From positions 1-42,773 of the forward strand of contig JAODMI010000087.1 of the NCBI GenBank assembly GCA_025464755.1: DNA of 42,773 nt, in the 5' to 3' direction. Positions within the stretch are counted from its first letter, which is position 1. Every line of letters begins with the position of its first letter. The notes under the pieces were generated by a model. It made no database searches and was not told where the DNA came from. It saw only the letters and a program-made list of their open reading frames with translations. A program made the position numbers and the translations under genes. Shown here piece by piece: positions 1 through 9,390 of the stretch. The stretch comes from Homoserinimonas sp. (GTDB lineage Bacteria > Actinomycetota > Actinomycetes > Actinomycetales > Microbacteriaceae).

Positions 1-891
<891 letters not shown>

Positions 892-905
892 GCAGTAGAT
901 AGCAC

Positions 906-936
906 AAGGGCGGCTCCCGAAGGGGGCCGCCCTTTT
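906..936 (+). terminator. Rho-independent terminator after groEL
   Basis: Arms AAGGGCGGC (906-914) and GCCGCCCTT (926-934) pair perfectly around an 11-nt loop and run into a short T-tract. Placed directly after the groEL stop and before the convergent WXG100 gene. Confidence 0.9.
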
Positions 937-946
937 GCGTAGCCGT

Positions 947-1237
947 TTATCGGGTGAAGCGCTGCATGTTCAGATGCTCGATCTCCGCATACTGCCGGGC
1001 GGCCTGCCCAAGTGCCTGCACCAGAGCGGCCAACGTCTGCTCGACACGCTGCTCGGTCGTCCACCAATCAGTGACGACACCCTGAAAGAGAGTTGCGGCC
1101 TGTCCCGTCCAGGAGCTCTGCACACTCAGCAGTTGTCCGTGCAGTGCAGCCATCTCCGATTGAATTCTGGAGATCGACGACAGCGCGGCTGATCCCGCTG
1201 CCTGTACAGCATCGCTGTCCACCTGAAACCGGGTCAT
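947..1237 (-). CDS. WXG100 family (ESAT-6-like) protein
   Basis: A 96-residue helical hairpin protein of the WXG100 family, normally small dimeric substrates of type VII secretion. The diagnostic turn is W-T-G near residues 43-45, flanked by two amphipathic helices rich in Ala, Gln and Ser. The start ATG has a good ribosome binding site (GTGAGGAG) about 7 nt upstream. It is a lone copy: there is no second WXG100 gene, no EccC ATPase and no EccD in the window, so its secretion partner is elsewhere or it has an intracellular role. It lies between groEL and a two-component system. Family assignment is secure; the function is unknown. Confidence 0.85.
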   Translation of the reverse strand: MTRFQVDSDAVQAAGSAALSSISRIQSEMAALHGQLLSVQSSWTGQAATLFQGVVTDWWTTEQRVEQTLAALVQALGQAARQYAEIEHLNMQRFTR

Positions 1238-1317
1238 GTCGTGCTCCTCACGTCAGGCCCGGGGTAGTGCGGGCGTCCGTGAGACACGGTAGGTTCCGCA
1301 TCCGCCGGCCGGCACAA

Positions 1318-2991
1318 TCAGCGTGCGGTTGTGCTGAGTGGCGCCACATAGTCCGGGGGGAGGAGAGGAAGGCTGAGGCGGAATGTTGCGCCACCCCCCG
1401 GAGTTTCCAGCACCTCAACTTGCCCCTTGTGCTGGGCGACGATAGCCGCGACGATGGCCAAGCCAAGTCCGCTGCCACCCGTCTCGCGTGCACGGGACGT
1501 GTCGGCGCGCCAGAACCGTTGAAAGATTTTTTCGCGGATCTGCGGGGCAATGCCTTCGCCGTGATCGATGATGTCGAGGAGCGCGACACGACGCTCTGCG
1601 TCCACTTGCAGCCCCAGCTCGATGGGGCTGCCTGCGGGGGTGAACCGCAGGGCATTGCCCAGCAGGTTGGTGACCACCTGACGGAGCTTGTTTTCATCGC
1701 CGAGGACGACGGCAGGTATGACGAGGGCGGCGGGTTCGACTGGCGTCGGTTGCTCCATCGGTGGGATGCTGCCCGTCGCCTTGCTCTGCCGCGCCCGCAG
1801 AGAGCGCAATCGGGCCAACTGGGCACCAGCAAACGCGATCGGTCCGGTGGTGGTCGTCAACGGCCTAGTGGGTGACTCCGGCGCGTCAGCCAGACTCTGC
1901 GACTCGGGAATTTCTGGTTCGACGACGACAACATCGACGGCGCGGTCCGGTTGTGACGCCATGGCATCCAGGGCCGCATCCTGCACGATGGGAAGAAGAT
2001 CCACCGGGGTAAGGCTTAGTGCCTTCGCTTCATCGGCACGGGCCAGCTCGAGGAGGTCCTCGACCAGCCCGCCCATTCGGATGGCTTCCTTCTCGATCCG
2101 CTCCATGGCCTGAGAAACTTCTTCTGGAGTCTGAAGGGCACCCATTCGGTACAACTCCGCGTACCCTCGTACCGACACCAGCGGGGTGCGCAGTTCATGG
2201 CTGGCATCGCCGACGAAGCGCCGCATCTGCTCAATAGTTTTGGCGCGATCTCCGAACGCGCGGTCGATGCGGTTAAGCATGGTGTTGAGCGAGCGGTTGA
2301 GCCGGCCAACCTCGGTGTTCGGTGTGGTGCCGGGCAGTCGTTGGCTGAAGTCTCCCTCGGCGATGGCGGCGGCGGTGGCCTCCACCTCCCGCAGCGGGCG
2401 GAACGTTGATGTGACCAAAACCCGGGTAAGGGCGGCGCTCAAAATCACCACAGATAAGGAGAAGCCGAGAAAGATCGCCGTATAACGGGCGATCGTCGAG
2501 TTGGTGTCATCCAGGCTGAGGCCGACGACCTGAGTGACCAGCACACGGGAGCTGGCGATTTCTACGGGAAACGCGATCACGCGCATCTGGCTGGTGCGCG
2601 CGTCGTTTTGGACCGTGAACGCGCTATCGCTGTTGCTGATCACGTACGGCAGGGTGAGCTGGTCCAGGGCCGGCCGCATCAACCGTTGGTCGTCGTCCAG
2701 ATTGTCGTCGATAAGGTTGCCGTCAAAGTCGAGTGCGGCTAAGTAGAACGGCGACTGCGCGCCGATCTGGTCGCTGGAGCTCACTGTGTCGTCCAGGTCG
2801 ATCCGTGTGGGCAGCTCCGCCGCGACCGCCCTGATCTGTTCGTCAACCTTGTCGAGCAGGTAGGTGCGCAAAACGGTCATAGTGCCGACACCCGCCACGA
2901 GCAGCCCCATGGTCACGATGAAGACGGTGACGCCGGTGATCTTGGTCCGAAGCGAGATCGCGTTCCACCACTCAGTCGGCTGTTCGTGCAT
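1318..2991 (-). CDS. Two-component sensor histidine kinase (HAMP type)
   Basis: Membrane sensor kinase of 557 residues. Order: transmembrane segment about 18-40, extracytoplasmic sensor about 45-160, second transmembrane segment about 170-190, HAMP about 190-245, HisKA with the H-box GDASHELRTPL (phosphoacceptor His265), then the ATPase domain with N-box NLLGNALRF (about 442-450), G1 box DHGEGI and G2 box GGSGLGLAIV. Between the dimerisation helices and the N-box there is an extra Pro/Thr/Ala-rich stretch (about 350-425) that is longer than usual for this class. It lies 39 nt downstream of the response regulator on the same strand, so the two form one operon. It resembles mycobacterial MprB/TcrY-type kinases; the signal sensed is unknown. 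Confidence 0.93.
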   Translation of the reverse strand: MHEQPTEWWNAISLRTKITGVTVFIVTMGLLVAGVGTMTVLRTYLLDKVDEQIRAVAAELPTRIDLDDTVSSSDQIGAQSPFYLAALDFDGNLIDDNLDDDQRLMRPALDQLTLPYVISNSDSAFTVQNDARTSQMRVIAFPVEIASSRVLVTQVVGLSLDDTNSTIARYTAIFLGFSLSVVILSAALTRVLVTSTFRPLREVEATAAAIAEGDFSQRLPGTTPNTEVGRLNRSLNTMLNRIDRAFGDRAKTIEQMRRFVGDASHELRTPLVSVRGYAELYRMGALQTPEEVSQAMERIEKEAIRMGGLVEDLLELARADEAKALSLTPVDLLPIVQDAALDAMASQPDRAVDVVVVEPEIPESQSLADAPESPTRPLTTTTGPIAFAGAQLARLRSLRARQSKATGSIPPMEQPTPVEPAALVIPAVVLGDENKLRQVVTNLLGNALRFTPAGSPIELGLQVDAERRVALLDIIDHGEGIAPQIREKIFQRFWRADTSRARETGGSGLGLAIVAAIVAQHKGQVEVLETPGGGATFRLSLPLLPPDYVAPLSTTAR

Positions 2992-3030
2992 TACTGAAGG
3001 GTACGCGTTGTGGCTGGGTCGACACCCAAG

Positions 3031-3723
3031 CTAGACCTTGCTGGCTTTCAGCATGTACCCGAAGCCGCGCTTGGTCTGGATGACAGGCTCGTCCGAGTAC
3101 TGGTCGAGCTTGCGGCGAAGGTAGGAGACGTATGACTCGACAATGCCTGCATCACCGTTGAAGTCGTACTCCCACACGTGATCGAGGATTTGCGCCTTGC
3201 TGAGCACCCGATTCGGATTCAACATGAGGTAGCGAAGAAGTTTAAACTCGGTCGGGCTTAACTCGATCTGTTCGTTGCCGATCGTGACCTCATGTGTGTC
3301 CTGGTCCATCGTGAGCTCGCCCGCCCGGATGATGGCATCCTCTTCATCCTGCATCGTCCGGCGCAGAATGGCTTTGATGCGGGCCACGATCTCGTCCAAG
3401 CTGAAGGGCTTGGTTACGTAGTCGTCGCCGCCGACTGTGAGGCCGGTTATTTTGTCTTCGGTGTCGTCTTTCGCCGTCAGGAACAAGATGGGGGCGGTGT
3501 AACCGGATGCCCTCAGTCGCTTGGTCACGCCGAAGCCGTTCATGTCAGGCAACATCACGTCGAGGATGATCAGGTCTGGTTCCTCTTCGAGGACGGCTGA
3601 GATGGCTTGGGCGCCGTTACCAACGGCACGTACGGCGAAACCGGCAAATCGGAGGCTGGTGGTCAGAAGGTCGCGGATATTCGGTTCGTCATCAACGATG
3701 AGAACTCTTGGTCCATCACTCAT
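3031..3723 (-). CDS. OmpR/PhoB-family response regulator
   Basis: DNA-binding partner of the adjacent kinase, 230 residues. The receiver domain (1-120) has acidic pocket Asp11/Asp12, phosphoacceptor Asp55 (LIILDVMLPD), Thr83 and Lys105 (VTKPF). The C-terminal winged helix (about 130-228) carries the family hallmarks LSPTEFKLLRYL and VESYVSYLRRKLD. It is the first gene of the operon, divergent from the dihydropteroate synthase homologue; the 72-nt gap must hold both promoters. A GATACT-like -10 sits just upstream of its ATG and no clear ribosome binding site is visible. It resembles mycobacterial TrcR/MprA-type regulators; the regulon is unknown. Confidence 0.95.
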   Translation of the reverse strand: MSDGPRVLIVDDEPNIRDLLTTSLRFAGFAVRAVGNGAQAISAVLEEEPDLIILDVMLPDMNGFGVTKRLRASGYTAPILFLTAKDDTEDKITGLTVGGDDYVTKPFSLDEIVARIKAILRRTMQDEEDAIIRAGELTMDQDTHEVTIGNEQIELSPTEFKLLRYLMLNPNRVLSKAQILDHVWEYDFNGDAGIVESYVSYLRRKLDQYSDEPVIQTKRGFGYMLKASKV

Positions 3724-3795
3724 AGAGTCAGTATCTGCGTGTTAGCTGGAGGTTGTCTGGGAGGCAAGGAGGCGGTGCAGTGGCAGCATGGGTGC

Positions 3796-4698
3796 ATGGA
3801 CTTTCCTCTGCCGCCGCTGAGGTTCCCTGTTCGTACGCTGGGCGCACGCACGATCGATTTCTCGCGGCAGGTTGCCGTGATGGCCATCGTCAATCGAACC
3901 CCCGATTCGTTCTACGACGGCGGTGCCACATTTTCTTTAGACCGAGCGGTATCCGCGTCCTTGCAAGCTGTAGCGGACGGTGCTGATTGGGTGGATATCG
4001 GGGGAGTGCCTTTCGCCCCCGGGGCACCGTTGCCGGTGGGGGAGGAGACAGACAGAGTCGTGCCGGTCGTCAAAGCGGTGCGGGCAGAATCCGATGCCAT
4101 CATCTCGGTCGACACGTTCCATATTCAGGTTGCTCGCCGCAGCATCGAGGCCGGCGCGAACGTGATCAACGACACGACTGGGCTCAGCAATCCTGAGCTC
4201 GCGCGAGTGGTGGCGGATAGCGAAGCCAGCATCGTGATCACGCACAGCCTCGCGGCGCCGCGGACGCCGTACCCGGCGCCTTCGTACGCCGACGTGGTCA
4301 CCGACGTTGTTGCATTCCTTCGCACAAAGGTTGAGCTGGCGATGCAATTGGGTGTGCCAGCGAACAGAATTTTCGTGGACCCCGGTCATGACCTGAACAA
4401 GAACACGCTGCACTCTCTGGAGATCACCCGCCGCCTGAGCTCAATAACGGCGCTTGGCCTGCCGACGCTGGTGGCCGTATCAAATAAAGACTTCATTGGT
4501 GAAACGCTAAACCGTCCGAAGAGGGAACGGCGCGAAGGATCGATTTCAGCGGCCATCGCCTGCGTCCTGGCCGGTGCGCGGATCGTGCGCGTACATGATG
4601 TCGCGCCGACGGTCGCCGCCATGCGCATGACTGAAAGCATCCTGGGCTTACGGGAGCCGGTATACCTGAAACACAACATGGGTGAATCTAATGCCTGA
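3796..4698 (+). CDS. folP: Dihydropteroate synthase homologue, FolP2 type
   Basis: Pterin-binding TIM-barrel protein of about 300 residues. Conserved strands are visible: AIVNRTPDSFYDGG, VDIGGVPFAPGAP, ISVDTFHIQVAR, NDTTG, VDPGHDLNKNT and a terminal RVHDV. The first motif reads NRTPDSFYD rather than the NxTxDSFSDGG of housekeeping enzymes. This matches M. tuberculosis FolP2, a paralogue reported to lack detectable dihydropteroate synthase activity, so a catalytic role in folate synthesis should not be assumed. Start uncertain: ATG 3796 gives a normal N-terminus, but AAGGAGG at 3766-3772 is too far upstream and an in-frame GTG at 3775 is too close. Its last 8 nt overlap the next gene, implying translational coupling. 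Confidence 0.85.
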   Translation: MDFPLPPLRFPVRTLGARTIDFSRQVAVMAIVNRTPDSFYDGGATFSLDRAVSASLQAVADGADWVDIGGVPFAPGAPLPVGEETDRVVPVVKAVRAESDAIISVDTFHIQVARRSIEAGANVINDTTGLSNPELARVVADSEASIVITHSLAAPRTPYPAPSYADVVTDVVAFLRTKVELAMQLGVPANRIFVDPGHDLNKNTLHSLEITRRLSSITALGLPTLVAVSNKDFIGETLNRPKRERREGSISAAIACVLAGARIVRVHDVAPTVAAMRMTESILGLREPVYLKHNMGESNA

Positions 4699-5440
4699 GC
4701 CGACCATCTCTTGCTTGGTGGGCGGGGCGGATGCTGCAACTGACGATGAGTTGATTGCTTTGTATTCCGTCGCCGACCGCAGAGTTCCGTGGCTGAGGGC
4801 AAACTTCGTATCGAGCCTTGACGGCGCGGGCACCCACGCCGGAGTCTCTGCGGGGCTCGGCACGGCGGCCGATAAACGCGTCTTCGCCCTCCTGCGTCGC
4901 CTCGCCGATGTCATCATTGTGGGTGCAGGAACCGTGCGCGCCGAAGGCTACCGTGGCATGCGCCTTGACGGGGCATCCGTAAACTGGCGCAAAGCCCATG
5001 GTTTGCCGTCGGAGCCAGTATTTGCCGTTGTTTCGTCGAATCTGAACTTCGACCCCGCCGTATTCGACGGCTACCCGGTGCGGCCGCTGGTGCTCACCGG
5101 CGCGGCGGCTCCGGGTGAGCGGTTGGCGGCCCTGTCGGGTGTCGCGGACATCATCGTGTGCGGCGAGGATCGCGTGGACATCCAGGCGCTGCGCCAAGCG
5201 CTGGTGCTTCGCGGGCTCACCCAGTTGCATAGTGAAGGTGGCCCCAGCCTGTTTGGTGCGTTGATCGCGGATGGCGCCGTTGATGAGCTGTGCCTGACGC
5301 TGAGCCCATTGCTGGAGGGCGGTGATGCGCCGCGCATCACCCGCGGCGCGGCTGAGATGCAGCGGGCGATGGAGCTGCGGCACGTGCTCGCGTCGGACGA
5401 TGGAACACTGCTGCTGCGCTACACGGCCCGACTGGGCTAG
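4691..5440 (+). CDS. RibD C-terminal domain reductase (pyrimidine/dihydrofolate reductase-like)
   Basis: NADPH-dependent reductase fold related to the RibD C-terminal domain and to dihydrofolate reductase, about 249 residues with no deaminase domain. Visible blocks are LRANFVSSLDGAGTHAG near the N-terminus, ADVIIVGAGTVRAEGY (nucleotide-binding loop), LHSEGGPSLFGALI and DELCLTLSPLLEGG. It starts inside the end of the FolP2-type gene (ATG 4691, in-frame GTG at 4682), so the two are probably co-translated. Free-standing RibD-C proteins may act in riboflavin synthesis or substitute for dihydrofolate reductase; the neighbour suggests pterin metabolism, but that is inference. The gene is convergent with the helicase, with a 10-nt gap. 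Confidence 0.85.
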   Translation: MPEPTISCLVGGADAATDDELIALYSVADRRVPWLRANFVSSLDGAGTHAGVSAGLGTAADKRVFALLRRLADVIIVGAGTVRAEGYRGMRLDGASVNWRKAHGLPSEPVFAVVSSNLNFDPAVFDGYPVRPLVLTGAAAPGERLAALSGVADIIVCGEDRVDIQALRQALVLRGLTQLHSEGGPSLFGALIADGAVDELCLTLSPLLEGGDAPRITRGAAEMQRAMELRHVLASDDGTLLLRYTARLG

Positions 5441-5450
5441 CGAGGCCGAT

Positions 5451-7091
5451 CTAGGCGACCAGGGTGTCAGCGTCGATGATCTCGTAGCTGTACCCCTGCT
5501 CCGCTAGGAAACGCTGCCGATTTTGCGCGAAATCCTGGTCGACAGTGTCACGGGCCACCAGAGTGTAGAAGTTTGCCGGCAGGCCACTCTCTTTGGGACG
5601 TAGCAGGCGGCCCAGTCGCTGAGCTTCCTCCTGTCTAGACCCAAACGACCCGGATACCTGGATGGCCACAGTCGCCTCCGGCAGGTCGATGGAGAAGTTG
5701 GCCACCTTTGACACAACCAACACCGTGATGCTTCCCTCGCGGAAGGCTTGGTACAGCCGCTCCCGCTCGTCAATGGGCGTGCTGCCGGTAAGCTTCGGCG
5801 CATCCAAAGTGGCTGCCAGTTCATCGATCTGGTCGAGGTACTGGCCGATCACCAAAATGCGTTCGCCTGCATGTTTTCGTACAAGGTCACGCACGACAGC
5901 GAGCTTGGCCGGTGCGGTCGCCGCCAGACGGTAGCGTTCGTCGTCAGCGGATGCCGCATACTCGAGCCGGTCTTGCTGCGGCAAGTCAATGCGCACCTCG
6001 TAGCAGGACGCAGGCGAGATGAACCCTTGAGCCTCGATCTCCTTCCACGGAGCGTCGAATCGCTTAGGGCCAATGAGACTGAACACGTCCCCTTCGCGCC
6101 CGTCCTCGCGGACGAGTGTGGCGGTTAGGCCGAGGCGACGACGTGCCTGCAGGTCAGCCGTGAGTTTGAATACAGGAGCCGGCAGCAGGTGCACCTCGTC
6201 GTAAATGACCAGGCCCCAGTCGAGGGCGTCAAGCAACTCAAGGTGCGCGTACTGCCCCTTCCTTTTCGCCGTGAGGATCTGGTATGTCGCAATGGTGACC
6301 GGCTTGACCTCCTTCACCTGGCCGGAGTACTCCCCGACCTCCTCCTCGGTGAGAGTGGTGCGCTTGAGCAGTTCTGTGCGCCATTGCCGGGCCGACACCG
6401 TATTTGTGACAAGGATGAGGGTGTTCGTTTTCGCCGTCGCCATCGCGCCAGCTCCGACGAGCGTCTTGCCCGCACCACAGGGGAGAACGACGACACCCGA
6501 CCCGTGCTGCATGAAGTTCTCGACCGCATGGTTTTGGTAGGGCCTAAGCGCCCAGCCCGTGTTATCCAAAGCGATTTCATGTGGCGTTCCGGGGGTGTAC
6601 CCGGCGAGGTCCTCGGCCGGCCAACCCAACTTCAGTAGCTCCTGCTTAAGCTGTCCACGCGCCCACGGCTGCATGACGAAGGTATGCGGGCCACGTTTCT
6701 CGAAGAGCAAACCAGCCACCTTCTTGGCGCGGGAGATTTCGGAGAGCACCGCGGCATCGGTCGCCGTCAAGGTGAGCACGCCGTCATCGTTTCGCTCGAT
6801 GACGAGGCGTCCGTACCGGGAGACTGTCTCGGTGATGTCAATCGCGACACTTTGGGGAATCGCGAATTTCGAGTAGCGCTCGAGGGTTGCCAACATATCT
6901 TCGGCAGTATGGCCAGCGGCGCGCGCGTTCCACAAGCCCAGCCGGGTGATGCGGTAGGTGTGGATGTGCTCTGGTGCCCGCTCCAGCTCGGCGAAAATGG
7001 CGAGGTCGTGGCGGGCATCCGCAGCATCAGGGTGCGCTACTTCGAGTAACACCGTTCGGTCGCTTTGCACGATCAGGGGGCCGTCGGTCAT
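5451..7091 (-). CDS. XPB-like DNA repair helicase
   Basis: Superfamily 2 3'-5' DNA helicase of about 546 residues, the bacterial relative of eukaryotic XPB/Ssl2 and of M. tuberculosis Rv0861c (similar length). N-terminal damage-recognition-like domain about 1-170; Walker A LPCGAGKT (203-210); Walker B/DEVH box (298-301); motif III TAT followed by the XPB-specific RED triad (about 328-330); motif VI QRLGRLLRPK near the C-terminus. The open frame extends upstream of 7091, but ATG 7091 fits the family N-terminus and has a TAGACT -10 element 8 nt before it, which suits a leaderless message. The upstream partner gene is also conserved next to XPB in mycobacteria. Role in nucleotide-excision-type repair is inferred. 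Confidence 0.93.
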   Translation of the reverse strand: MTDGPLIVQSDRTVLLEVAHPDAADARHDLAIFAELERAPEHIHTYRITRLGLWNARAAGHTAEDMLATLERYSKFAIPQSVAIDITETVSRYGRLVIERNDDGVLTLTATDAAVLSEISRAKKVAGLLFEKRGPHTFVMQPWARGQLKQELLKLGWPAEDLAGYTPGTPHEIALDNTGWALRPYQNHAVENFMQHGSGVVVLPCGAGKTLVGAGAMATAKTNTLILVTNTVSARQWRTELLKRTTLTEEEVGEYSGQVKEVKPVTIATYQILTAKRKGQYAHLELLDALDWGLVIYDEVHLLPAPVFKLTADLQARRRLGLTATLVREDGREGDVFSLIGPKRFDAPWKEIEAQGFISPASCYEVRIDLPQQDRLEYAASADDERYRLAATAPAKLAVVRDLVRKHAGERILVIGQYLDQIDELAATLDAPKLTGSTPIDERERLYQAFREGSITVLVVSKVANFSIDLPEATVAIQVSGSFGSRQEEAQRLGRLLRPKESGLPANFYTLVARDTVDQDFAQNRQRFLAEQGYSYEIIDADTLVA

Positions 7092-7099
7092 AGCGCGCC

Positions 7100-7105
7100 A
7101 GTCTA
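7100..7105 (-). promoter_or_regulatory. Candidate -10 element for a leaderless XPB transcript
   Basis: On the minus strand TAGACT ends 8 nt before the XPB ATG (7091). There is no Shine-Dalgarno sequence in between. This is the spacing expected when transcription starts at, or one base from, the start codon. Confidence 0.45.
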
Positions 7106-7140
7106 CTTGTCGCCGCTGGTGCAGATCCTGACCAGCTCGA

Positions 7141-9000
7141 TCAGCGCGGAGGCCCAACCGACGCGATACTTGACAGCGGCAGTGTACGAGAGATGTCTGC
7201 CTTGCGGTCGAGAGCGCGCAGTCGCCCGCCAGCGATGCTGGCCGGTTCCAACTGGAAGTCGACGACGGTGCCGTTCGGCATGCGCACACTGACCGTAAGA
7301 ACGGCCTTGGAGCGGATCGCGGCGTCCAACTGCTTCGCCAGCCAGGCCTGGCCATCCTCGTCTTGCGACTGACCGCCAGCACGTAGCCGTCCAACCAGTT
7401 CAGTGACCGGGTCGACGAACGACGCGCGCACTGGACGCGCGACTTTTTTGCGCTCCAACACCACGATCTCGCCTTGTGAGTTTTCGGCAGCTACGGGGTA
7501 ACGTGCGTCGCTCAGCGTCCAAAAGACGACGTCGAGCGGAAAACGGCAGACGATCCGGTGCGTTTCCACGCGTTGCAGGGACAGCGAGGAAAGACTTTGG
7601 TCGACCGCCATCGTGTCGAGCAGGTTGGTGTCTTCTGACCGCAGGTAGCTGCGTGCCCCGAACATGGAATCTCCGGGTTCGCTGCCGTCACCGTTCAGTT
7701 CTCCCACGCGAACTAGGCCGTAGCGAGCGGATGCCTCGGAGACAAGGTACCCGAGAGGCTGCGGGATTCCGGTCAACGAGATCTCACGCAGGAACGAGAG
7801 AATGCTGTGTGCCGTCTCTCCCGCCGCAAGCGCCCGGTTGACGCTTGATGTGGACACGCGGTAGGTGGCAGCCAGCGCCCGGTTCTCAATGTCAGCGATT
7901 ATGCGTAGACGCGAATCCACGGAAGGGGTCAGCGGCCCCGGTGCGACGACGGACAGGTCGTGCTGGAGGTACACCTTCTCGACTTCCGCCGGCAGCAAGG
8001 GGCGCATCGCCGCTTCGGCATGCGCTGACTTCCCCGCCAACATGAGCGCGCCCGGCCCGCTGGGAGCCTGGTTTGCGGTGATGCCCAGCAGTTCAGCGTC
8101 GCGTGTGTATTCGACGACGCGGGCGTCCATCCACTCGCCACCGGCAGGGAAAAGCCAGTCGATGTACGACCGCAAACCCTCGCTCCACAGGGCATGCGAT
8201 CTGCTGCGCAGGAGGTCTCGGATGTCTGCAGGCAGCCGCGCGAACCAGCCATCGGCTAAAACGCGCCAGCGCGTCGCAGTCGGCTGCAGCAACCAGGAGT
8301 TACCGAGTTCCGTTGTCAACCACGCGCCCGCTTCACGGCACACAAGCATCGCACGCTCGGCAACGGCCAGGTAGGCCATCACGGTATTCAAATCGACCGA
8401 CATGGCGTTAGCCAGCCGTTTGTTGTCCGGTAGGGCGATGCCGCCTTTGGCCAGTTCGCGCGCTGGTTCCCGCTCAAGCTCAAGGAGAAGCTCGGTCACC
8501 GCATTCGTCGAAGTGAATGCCCGCTCAGAGGCAAGCCGGTCAATGAAGCGAAGTTCAACATCCGGAACCGGCTCCAGGGCGGCCGGTGCATCACCTGACA
8601 GAAGATTTTCGAGTGAGGGCAGGCCGACGGTTGGCCAGGAGCGCAATTGTTCGCTCACGCAGTCGTAGGCGGTCACTGTGTCGCCATCCACCTGAACCAG
8701 CAGCAGGCTGTGCGGAAGGTGCAGACGCGCGCGGATGATTGAGGTTGCAAGGCCGAGGTGCGCAGCGAGCTGGGAGAGCGTTGAGGTTCCCATCTCGCCC
8801 AGGCTTGCCAGCACGGCCAGCGTTCCGCGGTCGAGACGGGTGAGCGCCAACTGAACAGACGCCTTTGCAAGAAAGGCGTCGGCAAGGTCAAAAAAATCCT
8901 TGATTCCCACGATCGGAAGCTCGCGTGCGGCGATAGCGCGCACCAGGCTCGCGTCATCGAGGCTTCGCAGGCGGCTTGCGAGAGACAGCGTGTTGCTCAT
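7141..9000 (-). CDS. Helicase-associated protein, XPB partner (Rv0862c type)
   Basis: A 619-residue protein that, by position and composition, corresponds to mycobacterial Rv0862c, the conserved neighbour of the XPB helicase gene; these carry a helicase-associated C-terminal domain (Pfam Helicase_C_3 type). No Walker A or DExH box is visible, so it is not itself a helicase. The N-terminal half is helical and winged-helix-like (SLASRLRSLDDASLVRAI, LSQLAAHLGLA). The C-terminus has a WYL-like strand cluster (VLTVSVRMPNGTVVDFQLEP, RLRALDRKADISRTLPLSSI). GGGGAAC precedes the ATG as ribosome binding site. It is upstream of XPB with a 49-nt gap, so probably one operon. Function in repair is inferred from linkage. 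Confidence 0.8.
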   Translation of the reverse strand: MSNTLSLASRLRSLDDASLVRAIAARELPIVGIKDFFDLADAFLAKASVQLALTRLDRGTLAVLASLGEMGTSTLSQLAAHLGLATSIIRARLHLPHSLLLVQVDGDTVTAYDCVSEQLRSWPTVGLPSLENLLSGDAPAALEPVPDVELRFIDRLASERAFTSTNAVTELLLELEREPARELAKGGIALPDNKRLANAMSVDLNTVMAYLAVAERAMLVCREAGAWLTTELGNSWLLQPTATRWRVLADGWFARLPADIRDLLRSRSHALWSEGLRSYIDWLFPAGGEWMDARVVEYTRDAELLGITANQAPSGPGALMLAGKSAHAEAAMRPLLPAEVEKVYLQHDLSVVAPGPLTPSVDSRLRIIADIENRALAATYRVSTSSVNRALAAGETAHSILSFLREISLTGIPQPLGYLVSEASARYGLVRVGELNGDGSEPGDSMFGARSYLRSEDTNLLDTMAVDQSLSSLSLQRVETHRIVCRFPLDVVFWTLSDARYPVAAENSQGEIVVLERKKVARPVRASFVDPVTELVGRLRAGGQSQDEDGQAWLAKQLDAAIRSKAVLTVSVRMPNGTVVDFQLEPASIAGGRLRALDRKADISRTLPLSSIASVGPPR

Positions 9001-9041
9001 GTTCCCCGCAAATCGTTGATTACGCGTCGTTGCCTGAAGAT

Positions 9042-9317
9042 CTAGTTGGCCGGGTTACCGTTTCGCTTTGACCGCTTAACCGTACTGACAATCAGCAGTG
9101 CGATGGTGAGAATCATAGCCACGGGCAAAGCGAACAAGGGAAGCATGATGATGGATGGCCACGCGCCCTGACTGAATCCGTCGTTTTCTCCGGCACCGAC
9201 CGACGTGCCGATGATGACGGCCACGAAGCTCGCCAGGGACAACAATACGAGCGCAGCGATCATGTAGGCCATAACGCGTTGACTACGATTGACAGGCACC
9301 GGATCTTCTTTTGTCAC
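9042..9317 (-). CDS. Small two-helix membrane protein
   Basis: 91 residues with two hydrophobic segments (about 15-37 and 55-78), a short hydrophilic loop (GAGENDGFSQGAW) and a basic tail (KRSKRNGNPAN), giving a hairpin in the membrane with the tail probably inside by the positive-inside rule. I do not recognise a named family. It is divergent from the cold-shock gene and separated from it by 73 nt that must hold both promoters. Confidence 0.7.
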   Translation of the reverse strand: MTKEDPVPVNRSQRVMAYMIAALVLLSLASFVAVIIGTSVGAGENDGFSQGAWPSIIMLPLFALPVAMILTIALLIVSTVKRSKRNGNPAN

Positions 9318-9343
9318 ATCGACAAGACTAAGGGCACCGGATG

Positions 9344-9359
9344 CCCGTAGGCTTACGGG
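9344..9359. promoter_or_regulatory. Inverted repeat containing a TAGGCT -10 in front of the cold-shock gene
   Basis: CCCGTA-GGCT-TACGGG is a perfect 6-bp inverted repeat. It contains TAGGCT (9348-9353), a good actinobacterial -10 element, which would place the transcript start near 9360 and give a 5' leader of about 30 nt. The symmetry suggests an operator or a start-site hairpin. Confidence 0.4.
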
Positions 9360-9390
9360 TTACAGCACGCGCACAAGGAAGAGGTACGCC

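Noticed and set aside
3607-3795. N-terminal extension of the dihydropteroate synthase homologue to 3607
   Set aside because: It would overlap the divergent response regulator gene, and the translation has no similarity to the family N-terminus.
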